Shown here: positions 8,676 through 16,342 of the stretch, in pieces
Layout of the letters: each line of letters opens with the position of its first letter
Numbering within the stretch: the stretch's first letter is position 1
Assembly (NCBI GenBank): GCA_963791995.1
Contig: CAWBUQ010000022.1
Coordinates: 124,001 to 188,000, forward strand
Direction of reading: 5' to 3'
From: Bog-473 sp963791995
GTDB taxonomy: Bacteria; Actinomycetota; Acidimicrobiia; Acidimicrobiales; RAAP-2
DNA: 64,000 nt
Notes under the pieces: model-generated
Told to the model about the DNA's origin: nothing
The model's input: only the letters and a program-made list of their open reading frames with translations
Databases searched by the model: none
Made by a program: the position numbers and the translations under genes

Positions 8676-10073
8676 TCAGCCCTCGGCCGCTCGCACCTGG
8701 TCCGCCCACCAGTCCGCCGAGGTGCGCGCCTGCACGGCCGCCCGCAGGGCGCCGGCTCTGTCGCTCCGTTCCGCCGCATTCATGCTGAGCGCGCGGTGCA
8801 GCGCCTCGGCGGTGGCGGACACGTCGAAAGGGTTGACGCCGAGCGCGCCGCGACCGTCGAGGGCGAGCTCCTCCCAGGCGCCGGCCTCCCGCGAGAGCAC
8901 CAGCGCGCCGTCGGCGCGGTTGATGAGCGGGCCCTCCTTGGCAACCAGGTTGAGGCCGTCGCGCACGGGATTGATCAGGAGGACGTCGGCCAGGGTGAGT
9001 GCGGCAAGCGAACGGGCTCGGTCGTCTTGGACCGAGATCATGATCGGCGCCCAGGCGTCGGGCCCCGGCGCCGCCGACCCCGTGAAGGCATGGTTGATCC
9101 GCTCGGCCGTGTGCACCACGTCGGCCCCGTAGGCGAGATACTCGGCGAGCCCCTGCCGGGAGGGATACGCCAGGGCCACGTGCACGACCTCGCCGCGCCA
9201 CTCGGGATGGGTATGGAGCAGCTCCTCGAAGCCCAGCATGCCCCGCACGATGTTCTTCGACGGCTCCATGCGGTCCGCCCGGGCCACGATGCGCCGACCG
9301 CCGACCTCGGCGCGCAGCGCCCCGGCCGCGGCAACGGCCGCAGGGGAGGCGGCTTCCTCCTCGAGCACGCCGGCGTCAGGGCCGAGCGGTGCGACGAACG
9401 TCGGAGGCGGCGTCTCACCGGCGGCGGCGTAGCAGGCGACGAATCCCGCCTCCCACTTGTGGCAGTGGAACCCGCAGGCGCTGTAGCCGGCCATGCCGTC
9501 GAGCAGTTCGGCGGCGACGTCGTCAGGGAGCACGGCCAACATGGACGGCTCGGCGAAGGGTGTGTGCAAGAAGTGGACGGTGCGCAGGTCGGGCCGGCGT
9601 TCGGCCAGCATCCGGCCGACGAGCGAGAAGTGGTAGTCCTGCACGAAGACGGCATCACCCTCGCCGGCCCGCTCGACCACGACGTCGGCCACGGCCCGGT
9701 TGTAGGCCCGGTAGCCCTCCCAGGCAGCGTGCCAGTGACGGTCGAGCCGGGGCCGGACCGGGAGATCGAAGAGATGGTGGTGCACGTACCACAACGTCGT
9801 GTTGGCCACGACGTCGTAGGCTTGGCGGTACGTGTCGTCGTCGACGACGACCGGCACGAGGTCGAGCCCGTCCTCGTGCATGAGTCCTCGGGCCACCGCC
9901 TCGCGGTCGGCGGCTCCCATGGTCACCGAGACCCATGTGGTGCCGCTCCCGGCCAGGAGCCGGTGGAGCGACGAGGCGAGGCCGCCTGCGGCGGGGACCG
10001 GGACGAGCGCTCCGTCGGTGCCGGCGCGAAAGGTCAGCGGGCCGCGGTTGGAGACGACCATGGTGCCGCTCAC
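8676..10073 (-). CDS. GT20 glycosyltransferase, trehalose-6-phosphate synthase-like
   Basis: 465 residues of the OtsA/GT20 retaining glycosyltransferase fold. It starts MVVSNRGPLTF, and has the acceptor/donor motifs QDYHFSLV, HTPFAEPSML, GFHCHKWEAGF, ARADRMEPSKN (R and K of the donor-phosphate clamp kept, but not the OtsA form RLDYSKG), and NPVRDGLNLVAKEGPL near the C-terminus. Classical OtsA makes trehalose-6-phosphate from UDP-glucose and glucose-6-phosphate; the altered motifs put this in a divergent GT20 subgroup, so donor and acceptor are open. GTG 10073 overlaps the gpgS stop as GTGA, implying translational coupling; a long upstream extension of the same frame is rejected because it covers gpgS. 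Confidence 0.75.
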   Translation of the reverse strand: MSGTMVVSNRGPLTFRAGTDGALVPVPAAGGLASSLHRLLAGSGTTWVSVTMGAADREAVARGLMHEDGLDLVPVVVDDDTYRQAYDVVANTTLWYVHHHLFDLPVRPRLDRHWHAAWEGYRAYNRAVADVVVERAGEGDAVFVQDYHFSLVGRMLAERRPDLRTVHFLHTPFAEPSMLAVLPDDVAAELLDGMAGYSACGFHCHKWEAGFVACYAAAGETPPPTFVAPLGPDAGVLEEEAASPAAVAAAGALRAEVGGRRIVARADRMEPSKNIVRGMLGFEELLHTHPEWRGEVVHVALAYPSRQGLAEYLAYGADVVHTAERINHAFTGSAAPGPDAWAPIMISVQDDRARSLAALTLADVLLINPVRDGLNLVAKEGPLINRADGALVLSREAGAWEELALDGRGALGVNPFDVSATAEALHRALSMNAAERSDRAGALRAAVQARTSADWWADQVRAAEG

Positions 10074-10876
10074 CGCGCGCCCCTCGCCCGCGGCGGCAGC
10101 GACGAGTCGGGTGCGCGCTCGAGCGCGGCGCGCAGCACGTCGACAGCCTGTGGCCGCAAATCCTCGAGAGGCCGGTTGCGGTGGATGCGCTCGCCGAGGT
10201 CGACCTGGGCCAGGCGGTCCGCACCGAGTGACTGGGCCACGTCGATCAGCAGGCCGAGCTCGACGCCGTAGCCTCCGGCGAAGCCCAGCTTCTCGAAGAC
10301 CCAGCGGTGCGCCGCCGTCTCGCCGGCCAGCGGCTGGCGTACCCACGACAACTCGGGGAACAACAGCTCGAGTACCGGGCGCGCCATGAGCTCGGTGACG
10401 CGCCCGCCGCCGGTGGGCTCGCCGTGCAGCGGCCGCGTGTAGAAGCCCTTCACGAGGGCGACGTGGTCGGTGGTAAGCAGCGGGCCGAGGAGCCCCGTCA
10501 CAAAGGCGGGTGTGGTGTTGGCCACGTCGGCGTCGAGGAAGGCGACCACGTCCCCGGCCGAGGCCACGAGCGCCGCCGCCATCGCCTGCCCCTTGCCGCC
10601 GGCTCCGCCGGGCCCCGGCACCACACGGGCGCCCGCGTCGCCCGCCTGCTCGGCGGTGTCGTCGCGCGAACCGTCGTCGAGCACGAGGACCTCGTCGACG
10701 AGGCCGTTCCCGCCGTGCTCGCTCAGGAACGGCTGGACGACCGCCCGCACGACCGAGCCCACGGTGGAACCCTCGTCCCTGGCCGGGATGCACACCGAGA
10801 CCGTTTTCCCGGTTCGGGCCTTGGCCTCGAGCACCTTGGTCGTGGGGAAATCCCCGTGCTGGTAGGTGTGCGGCAC
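10070..10876 (-). CDS. gpgS: Glucosyl-3-phosphoglycerate synthase
   Basis: A GT81 family-A glycosyltransferase making glucosyl-3-phosphoglycerate from NDP-glucose and 3-phosphoglycerate, the precursor of glucosylglycerate or methylglucose lipopolysaccharide. 268 residues, slightly shorter than mycobacterial GpgS. Motifs: SVCIPARDEGSTVGSVV, GKGQAM, the metal-binding LDADVAN, VKGFYTRPL, GGGRVTELMARPVLE, QPLAGE, GYGVELGLLID and HRNRPLEDL, all GpgS hallmarks. Start is GTG 10876. It is the first gene of a two-gene unit with the GT20 enzyme and is divergent from the thrC-like operon; a gpgP phosphatase is not recognisable nearby unless otsB serves. Confidence 0.88.
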   Translation of the reverse strand: MPHTYQHGDFPTTKVLEAKARTGKTVSVCIPARDEGSTVGSVVRAVVQPFLSEHGGNGLVDEVLVLDDGSRDDTAEQAGDAGARVVPGPGGAGGKGQAMAAALVASAGDVVAFLDADVANTTPAFVTGLLGPLLTTDHVALVKGFYTRPLHGEPTGGGRVTELMARPVLELLFPELSWVRQPLAGETAAHRWVFEKLGFAGGYGVELGLLIDVAQSLGADRLAQVDLGERIHRNRPLEDLRPQAVDVLRAALERAPDSSLPPRARGAR

Positions 10877-10903
10877 GCCCCTGATTCAAGCAGCCGCCGT
10901 GCG

Positions 10904-10933
10904 TTGAGCATGCCGGCGCCGGGCGGCTACCAT
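10904..10933 (+). promoter_or_regulatory. Promoter of the SAM-riboswitch operon
   Basis: TTGAGC at 10904-10909 and TACCAT at 10928-10933 are separated by 18 bases; initiation a few bases later would start the transcript at the 5' side of the riboswitch P1 stem. Confidence 0.5.
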
Positions 10934-10939
10934 GGATCC

Positions 10940-11036
10940 CATCATCCAGAGCGACTGAGGGACGGGCCCGTTGACGTCGCGGCAACCAGTGCACCTGTGA
11001 CAGGGGGCACCTGGTGCCAATGCCCGACCGATGAGG
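10940..11036 (+). promoter_or_regulatory. SAM-I (S-box) riboswitch
   Basis: The region carries the S-box core in order: CCAGAGCGACTGAGGGA, GGCCC, TTGAC (kink-turn), GCGGCAACC, then a P3 hairpin and GGTGCCAATGCC. Outer P1 pairs TCATC (10942-10946) with GATGA (11030-11034). S-box aptamers bind S-adenosylmethionine. The Shine-Dalgarno AGGAGG of the next gene starts inside the 3' side of P1, and there is no terminator hairpin between aptamer and ATG, so control is probably at translation initiation: SAM would stabilise P1 and hide the ribosome site. Confidence 0.88.
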
Positions 11037-11043
11037 AGGACCC

Positions 11044-12311
11044 ATGGTTGATTTCGTCACCGGGCTGCGTTGTCGTGAGTGCGAGCGCGCCTTTCCTGCC
11101 GAAGCCCTGCACGTGTGCGATTACTGCTTCGGGCCACTCGAGGTGGCCTATGACTATGAGCGGATCGCCGCCACCGTCACCCGCGCGGATCGAGGCCGGG
11201 CCCCGTTCCATCTGGCGCTACCGGGACCTGCTCCCGGTCGACGACGACAATCCCGTCGACCTCGGCGCCGGCTTCACCCCGCTCGTGCGCGCCGACCGCC
11301 TGGCGGCGGAGCTCGGACTGGGCGAGCTCTGGATCAAGGACGACACCGCCAACCCCACGGGCTCGTTCAAGGACCGGGTCGTCTCGGTCGCCCTCACCAA
11401 GGCGCGCCAGTTGGGGTTCAAGGTGGCGGCCTGCGCCTCCACCGGCAACCTGGCCAACTCCGTGGCCGCCCATGCGGCCCGTGCCGGACTGGACTCGGTC
11501 GTGCTCATCCCCCACGACCTCGAGCAGGCCAAGGTGACGATGACGTCGGTCTACGGCGGCAAGGTCATCGCCGTGGAGGGGACCTATGACGACGTCAACC
11601 GGCTCTGCGCGGAGCTGACGAGCGAGCGTCCGAGTTGGGCCTTCGTCAACGTCAACGTCAGGACCTACTACGCCGAAGGCTCCAAGACGCTGGCCTTCGA
11701 GATCGCCGAGCAGCTGGGCTGGCAGGCGCCCGACCACGTCGTGGTGCCCATCGGCTCGGGGAGCCAGCTGACCAAGGTGGCCAAGGGCTTCGCCGAGCTG
11801 GGCAAGGTCGGCCTCTTGGACTCCGAACCCGCCGTGCGGGTCTCGGGGGCCCAGGCCGAAGGCTGCTCGCCCGTAGCTACGGCCTTCCTCCAGGGCACCG
11901 ACGCCATCCGGCCGGTCAAGCCCAAGACGATCGCCAAGTCGCTCGCCATCGGCAACCCCGCCGATGGCTGGTACGCCGCTCGATGTGATGCGGCGTACGG
12001 GAGGCTCGTGTGCCGCCGTCACCGACGACGAGGTGATCGAGGCCATCGGCCTCTTGGCGCGCACCGAGGGGATCTTCGCCGAGACGGCCGGCGGTGTGAC
12101 CATCGCCACGCTGGCCAAGCTGGCGGCTTCGGGAGCCATCCGCCCCGACGAGCGGGTGGTGGCCCTCGTGACCGGCCACGGCCTCAAGACCGTCGAGGCC
12201 CTGACGCACGCGCCGGGCAGCGGTCCGAGCGCCACCATCAAGCCGACGCTGGCCGCCTTCGATGCGGCCATCGACTTCGACGACACCGAGCACGAGGAGC
12301 CGACCCGATGA
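11044..12311 (+). CDS. thrC: Threonine synthase-like PLP enzyme with N-terminal zinc ribbon, frameshifted twice
   Basis: A fold-type II PLP enzyme. The N-terminus is a C4 ribbon (CRECERAF...CDYC); the catalytic part has FTPLVRADRLA, TGSFKDR (the PLP-binding lysine), ACASTGNLANSVAAHA and a C-terminal VALVTGHGLK. Annotated relatives are threonine synthases (O-phosphohomoserine to threonine). The frame slips by one extra base near 11187 and again near 11976; the corrected protein (~422 residues) is continuous. It is preceded by a SAM riboswitch and overlaps a ThiS/MoaD gene as ATGA. That context points to sulfur amino-acid synthesis, so threonine synthase activity should not be taken for granted. 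Confidence 0.8.
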
Positions 12312-12583
12312 GCCTGACCGTTCGCATCCCCACCCAGCTGCGCACCCTGACCGGCGGTTCCGGGGAGGTCGACGTGGAGGGGGCGACCGTGGGCGACGCC
12401 CTCAAGGCTCTCGACGCCGCGCATCCGGGCTTCGCCGACCGGCTCTTCGACGAGTCGGGCAGCCTGCGGCGCTTCGTCAACGTGTTCCTGGCCGACGAGG
12501 ACGTCCGCTTCCTCGACGGCCTGGCCACGCCGGTGAGCGAGGGCCAGACCCTCTCGATCGTCCCCGCCGTCGCCGGCGGCTGA
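12308..12583 (+). CDS. ThiS/MoaD-family sulfur-carrier protein
   Basis: A 91-residue beta-grasp protein starting SLTVRIPTQLRTLTGGSGEV and ending VPAVAGG. The C-terminal Gly-Gly is the site that is adenylated and converted to a thiocarboxylate in ThiS, MoaD and CysO. The ATG overlaps the stop of the thrC-like gene (ATGA), so the two are made together and presumably act together. Candidates are a CysO-like carrier for cysteine or homocysteine synthesis or a MoaD for molybdopterin; no molybdopterin or CysM/Mec genes are in the window. The activating E1-like enzyme is not nearby. Confidence 0.85.
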   Translation: MSLTVRIPTQLRTLTGGSGEVDVEGATVGDALKALDAAHPGFADRLFDESGSLRRFVNVFLADEDVRFLDGLATPVSEGQTLSIVPAVAGG

Positions 12584-12608
12584 GCCCGGCCTGGGTCCCC
12601 GCGGGGTG

Positions 12609-12626
12609 CCCCGGCTCCCTCCGGGG
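12609..12626 (+). terminator. Candidate terminator stem-loop after the sulfur-carrier gene
   Basis: CCCCGG-CTCCCT-CCGGGG, 6-bp perfect arms, 26 bases after the stop codon and upstream of the groEL promoter region; only a short TT follows, so it is a weak intrinsic terminator at best. Confidence 0.35.
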
Positions 12627-12692
12627 TTGCCGACCCCCCTGGAGCCACCCTGGCGCGCTCGCCCTTGCGCCCGTCCGCGTAAGGTGGTTGTA

Positions 12693-12719
12693 TTAGCACT
12701 CACATGACGAGAGTGCTAA
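12693..12719 (+). promoter_or_regulatory. CIRCE operator (HrcA site) of groEL
   Basis: A perfect CIRCE element: TTAGCACTC (12693-12701), nine bases, GAGTGCTAA (12711-12719), ending 16 bases before the groEL ATG. HrcA binds CIRCE and represses chaperonin genes until heat stress titrates GroEL. hrcA itself is not in the window. Confidence 0.95.
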
Positions 12720-12735
12720 TGGAGGAATTGAGCTG

Positions 12736-14355
12736 ATGGCCAAGATCATCGCCTTCGACTCGGAGGCCCGGCGCGGCCTCGAGACCGGCATGAACAAGCT
12801 GGCTGACGCCGTGCGCGTCACCCTCGGCCCCAAGGGCCGCAACGTGGTGCTCGACAAGAAGTGGGGCGCTCCCACCATCACCAACGACGGTGTGTCGATC
12901 GCCAAAGAGATCGAGCTGGAGGACCCCTTCGAGAGGATCGGGGCCGAGCTGGTCAAGGAAGTCGCCAAGAAGACCGACGACGTGGCCGGTGACGGCACCA
13001 CGACGGCCACCGTGCTCGCCTGGGCCATGGTCCGCGAGGGCCTGCGCAACGTCGCCGCCGGGGCCAACCCGATGGCGCTCAAGCGCGGCATCGAGTCGGC
13101 CGTCGAGACGGCCGTCAGCTCCATCCACGGCCTGGCCAAGGAGACCGAGTCCAAGGCGCAGATCGCCCAGGTCGCATCCATTTCGGCCGCCGACACCGAG
13201 ATCGGCGAAATGATCTCCGAGGCCATCGACAAGGTCGGCCGCGACGGTGTCATCACCGTCGAAGAGTCCCAGACCTTCGGCATGGACATGGACCTCGTCG
13301 AGGGCATGCGCTTCGACAAGGGCTACATCGCCCCGTACTTCGTGACCGACCCCGAGCGCATGGAGGCCAGCCTCGAGGACGCCTACATCCTCCTCGTCGG
13401 CTCGAAGATCACCGCGGTGCGCGACCTGCTCCCGGTGCTCGAGAAGGTCATGCAGAGCGGCAAGCCGCTCCTGATCGTGGCCGAGGACGTGGAGGGCGAA
13501 GCGCTCGCCACCCTGGTGGTCAACAAGATCCGCGGCACTTTCCGCTCGGTCGCCGTGAAGGCCCCGGGCTTCGGTGAGCGCCGCAAGGCCATGCTCCAGG
13601 ACATCGCCATCCTCACCGGCGGTCAGGTTGTCACCGAGGAAGTCGGCCTCAAGCTCGAGAACGTGACGCTCGACCTGCTCGGTACCGCCCGCAAGGTGGT
13701 CATCACCAAGGACGAGACGACGGTGGTCGAGGGCGGCGGCTCCGAGAACGACATCAAGGGCCGTATCAACCAGATCAAGACCGAGATCGAGAACACCGAC
13801 TCGGACTACGACCGTGAGAAGCTCCAGGAGCGCCTGGCCAAGCTGTCCGGCGGTGTCGCCGTCATCAAGGTCGGCGCGGCCACAGAGGTCGAGCTCAAGG
13901 AGAAGAAGCACCGCATCGAAGACGCGGTCTCCACGACCAAGGCTGCCATTGAGGAAGGCGTGGTGCCCGGCGGCGGCGTCGCTCTGCTGCGTGCGCAGAC
14001 CGCCATCCTCGAGGGTGCTGACAAGCTCGAGGGCGACGAGGCCACCGGTGCCCGCATCGTGGGCAAGGCCGTCGAGGAGCCGCTCAAGCAGATCGCGGTC
14101 AACGCCGGCCTCGAGGGCGGCGTGATCATCGAGAAGGTGCGCGGCCTCAAGGGCGCCCACGGGCTGAACGCGGCCACGGGCGAGTACGAGGACCTCTTCA
14201 AGAGCGGTGTGATCGACGCCGCCAAGGTGACCCGCTCTGCCCTGCAGAACGCGGCCTCCATCGCGGCGCTCTTCCTCACCACCGAAGCGGTCATCGTCGA
14301 CAAGCCCGAAGAGGAAGCCCCGGCCATGCCCGGCGGCGGGATGGACGACTTCTAG
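12736..14355 (+). CDS. groEL: Chaperonin GroEL (60 kDa)
   Basis: The 539-residue chaperonin subunit, intact. It starts AKIIAFDSEARRGLE; has the ATP-binding VTLGPKGRNVVL and VAGDGTTTATVLA, apical-domain GYIAPYFVTDPERM, VVPGGGVALLRAQ, and ends AMPGGGMDDF. The oligomer folds cytosolic proteins with GroES. Good Shine-Dalgarno (GGAGGAATT) upstream; CIRCE overlaps the promoter region. No groES precedes it, so this is a solo groEL, comparable to the GroEL2 copies of other actinobacteria that stand apart from groES. Two stem-loops follow. Confidence 0.97.
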   Translation: MAKIIAFDSEARRGLETGMNKLADAVRVTLGPKGRNVVLDKKWGAPTITNDGVSIAKEIELEDPFERIGAELVKEVAKKTDDVAGDGTTTATVLAWAMVREGLRNVAAGANPMALKRGIESAVETAVSSIHGLAKETESKAQIAQVASISAADTEIGEMISEAIDKVGRDGVITVEESQTFGMDMDLVEGMRFDKGYIAPYFVTDPERMEASLEDAYILLVGSKITAVRDLLPVLEKVMQSGKPLLIVAEDVEGEALATLVVNKIRGTFRSVAVKAPGFGERRKAMLQDIAILTGGQVVTEEVGLKLENVTLDLLGTARKVVITKDETTVVEGGGSENDIKGRINQIKTEIENTDSDYDREKLQERLAKLSGGVAVIKVGAATEVELKEKKHRIEDAVSTTKAAIEEGVVPGGGVALLRAQTAILEGADKLEGDEATGARIVGKAVEEPLKQIAVNAGLEGGVIIEKVRGLKGAHGLNAATGEYEDLFKSGVIDAAKVTRSALQNAASIAALFLTTEAVIVDKPEEEAPAMPGGGMDDF

Positions 14356-14368
14356 ACCAAGCGGATCC

Positions 14369-14386
14369 GGCCGCCCGCGGGCGGCC
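14369..14386 (+). terminator. GC palindrome after groEL
   Basis: An 18-base perfect palindrome, GGCCGCCCG/CGGGCGGCC, 14 bases after the groEL stop; no T-tract. Confidence 0.4.
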
Positions 14387-14475
14387 CTGGAGAGATTCTC
14401 GGTGTACAGACCAGGACAGGTGGAGTAACCTGGGTGCGACCTGAGAATCGCCTCACCCCCAACCGAGGCTGAACG

Positions 14476-14503
14476 GTGCGCCCGGCCGCAAGGCCGGGCG
14501 CAC
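14476..14503 (+). terminator. Strong stem-loop between groEL and hemQ
   Basis: Perfect 12-bp arms GTGCGCCCGGCC / GGCCGGGCGCAC with a GCAA tetraloop, followed by TGTGTTT. This is the most convincing intrinsic terminator in the window and separates groEL from hemQ. Confidence 0.7.
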
Positions 14504-14524
14504 TGTGTTTCCCCTGGTCTTCTC

Positions 14525-14530
14525 TACACT
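14525..14530 (+). promoter_or_regulatory. -10 element of hemQ (leaderless type)
   Basis: TACACT, six bases before the GTG at 14537, with no Shine-Dalgarno sequence; fits leaderless initiation. Confidence 0.45.
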
Positions 14531-14536
14531 GACGGC

Positions 14537-15212
14537 GTGGCACTCACCCCGACGACCGGCTGGGGGGTCCTCCACCTCTTCTGCCGGCTGTCCCCCGATT
14601 TCGACGCCGGCGCCCTGCGCAAGGCCGTCGAGCGCGGCCGAGGCGGACGACTATCAGGTGGTCCCCGTCGCCCTGCTCGGCCACAAGGCCGACCTGGGGC
14701 TCGTGGCCCTCGGGCCCGACGTCTGGCGGCTGCGCCAGTTCCAGACCGAAGCCGCCATGGCCGGGGTGGTCCCGGTGCAGTCCTACGTCTCGTTGACCGA
14801 GATCTCCGAGTACGCCGCCGGCGTCCCCGATGCCCTGCGCCAAGCCCGCCTCTTCCCCCAGCTCCCGCCCGAGGGCAAGACGGCCTTCTGCTTCTACCCG
14901 ATGTCCAAGCGCCGGGACGAGACCCACAACTGGTACGCCCTCGGTTTCGAGGAGCGCACCGAGCTGATGCGTGGCCACGGGAAAGTCGGGCGCACCTTTC
15001 ACGGGCGGGTGCTCCAGGTGATCACCGGGTCGACCGGGCTCGACGATTACGAGTGGGGGGTGACGCTCTTCGGGGTGCACCCCGACGACCTCAAGGAGTG
15101 CGTCTACGAGATGCGCTTCGACGAGGCCTCGGCGCGCTACGCCGAGTTCGGGCCGTTCTACACCGGCATGGTGGGCACCCTCGACGACGTGCTCGCCTCG
15201 CTGGGCGCCTGA
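14537..15212 (+). CDS. hemQ: Coproheme decarboxylase HemQ (chlorite dismutase family), frameshifted
   Basis: Converts coproheme III to heme b in the coproporphyrin-dependent pathway used by actinobacteria and Firmicutes. The Cld-fold motifs visible are GVLHLFCRLSPDFD, SYVSLTEISEYA, FYPMSKRRDETHNWYALGFE (with the reactive-tyrosine/heme region), LMRGHGKVGRTFHGRVLQ, GLDDYEWGVTLF and MRFDEASARYAEFGPFYTG. One extra base near 14635 breaks the frame after AVER; corrected length is ~224 residues. The GTG start lies just after a -10 box. Twelve bases separate it from larE. Confidence 0.9.
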
Positions 15213-15223
15213 GGGAGCGTCGG

Positions 15224-16057
15224 GTGACCGCGGCGCTCGACGATCTGCGAGACGAACTGCGCGACCTCGGCCGTGTCGTCGTGGCCTTCAGCGGCGGGGC
15301 CGACTCGTCGCTCCTGGCCAAGGTGGCGCAGGACACCCTGGGCCGTCCGGCCGTGCTGTGCGCCACCGCGCTCTCGCCTTCTTTGGCGGGCAGCGAAGAG
15401 CGCGAATGCCGGGCCTTGGCGGCGGAATGGGACCTGCGCTGGGTCGGGGTGCCGACGGCGGAGATGGAAGACGCGGTCTATGTGGCCAACGGACCCGACC
15501 GCTGCGCCCGCTGCAAGTCGGCGCTCATGGACGCGCTCACGCCGCTGGCCGAGGCCGAGGACGCCACCGTGGTCCTCGGGGTGAACGTCAGCGATCTGGG
15601 CGATCACCGCCCGGGGCAGCAGGCGGCCGCGGTCGCAGGCGCCCGCTTCCCGCTGGTCGAGGCCGGCTTTGGCAAGGACGACATCAGGCACTGGTCCCGC
15701 TCGCTCGGCCTGCGCACGTGGGACAAGCCCGCAGCGGCCTGCCTGGCCTCGCGCCTGCCCTACGGCACGCCGGTGACCCTCGGGCGTCTGGCCGAGGTGG
15801 AGCGGGCCGAGGCGGCCCTGCGCGCGCTCGGGTTCGGGCAGCTGCGGGTTCGCCACCACGGCGACGCCGCCCGTCTCGAGGTCGACGCCGACGCGCTGGC
15901 CGATGTGGTGGCGCATCGCCATGAAGTCGTCACCGCGGTCCGCGACGCCGGGTTCACCTTCGTGGCCCTCGATCTCGAGGGCTTCCGTTCGGGAAGCCTC
16001 AACCGCGCCCTGCACGAGGACCGTCCAGGCGAGCAGCGGGAGGGCAGCGCGCGATGA
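15224..16057 (+). CDS. larE: LarE: ATP-dependent sulfur transferase for the nickel-pincer (NPN) cofactor
   Basis: LarE adenylates and thiolates the pyridinium dicarboxylate precursor in synthesis of the nickel-pincer cofactor of lactate racemase and related enzymes. 277 residues from GTG 15224. The PP-loop AFSGGADSSLLAK is at residues ~20-32; the sulfur-donor cysteine motif is AAACLASRLPYG; an additional PDRCARCKSAL provides two more cysteines, a pattern compatible with LarE forms that bind an Fe-S cluster. It follows hemQ closely and overlaps the NIL-domain gene by ATGA. LarB and LarC are encoded 12 kb away (27.1-29.1 kb); no larA-type racemase is in the window. Confidence 0.88.
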   Translation: MTAALDDLRDELRDLGRVVVAFSGGADSSLLAKVAQDTLGRPAVLCATALSPSLAGSEERECRALAAEWDLRWVGVPTAEMEDAVYVANGPDRCARCKSALMDALTPLAEAEDATVVLGVNVSDLGDHRPGQQAAAVAGARFPLVEAGFGKDDIRHWSRSLGLRTWDKPAAACLASRLPYGTPVTLGRLAEVERAEAALRALGFGQLRVRHHGDAARLEVDADALADVVAHRHEVVTAVRDAGFTFVALDLEGFRSGSLNRALHEDRPGEQREGSAR

Positions 16058-16299
16058 GCGTGGTCCGGGTCAAGGTCAAGCTCACGTTCCCCGAGTCCGA
16101 GGTCCGGCGCGCCGTGCTCGCCACGTTGGTCCGCCGGTTCGACGTCGAGCCCAACATCCGGCGGGCCGACGTCGAGGAGCACCGCGGCTGGATCGTCTGC
16201 GAAATCGACGGCGAAGGGACCCAGGTCGAGCAGGCGCTCGACTGGCTGCGCGGCGAGGGGATCACCGTCGACCTGTTGGGAGACGTGCTCGAGGGCTGA
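16054..16299 (+). CDS. NIL-domain protein
   Basis: 81 residues beginning VVRVKVKLTFPESEVRRAVL and containing RFDVEPNIRRADVEEHRGWI; this ferredoxin-like fold with the N-I motif (PNIRRAD) is the NIL domain, known from the C-terminus of methionine importer MetN and as a stand-alone protein near Fe-S or sulfur-transfer genes. Start overlaps the larE stop (ATGA), so it is made with LarE and may bind a sulfur-containing or amino-acid ligand for it; that role is inference. Confidence 0.75.
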   Translation: MSVVRVKVKLTFPESEVRRAVLATLVRRFDVEPNIRRADVEEHRGWIVCEIDGEGTQVEQALDWLRGEGITVDLLGDVLEG

Positions 16300-16342
16300 G
16301 CCGCCTGCGACGGCCACGTCAGCGGGCGGCGGCCCGCCGGGG

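Noticed and set aside
8676..11060. A 794-codon minus-strand frame that would join the GT20 enzyme to a long N-terminal extension.
   Set aside because: The upstream part lies antisense to the riboswitch and overlaps gpgS, has no homology-like pattern, and the GTGA overlap marks a proper start at 10073.
12700..14160. A 486-codon open frame antisense to groEL.
   Set aside because: It is a codon-position mirror of a highly conserved GC-rich gene; composition is Leu/Gly/Asp-rich without motifs.
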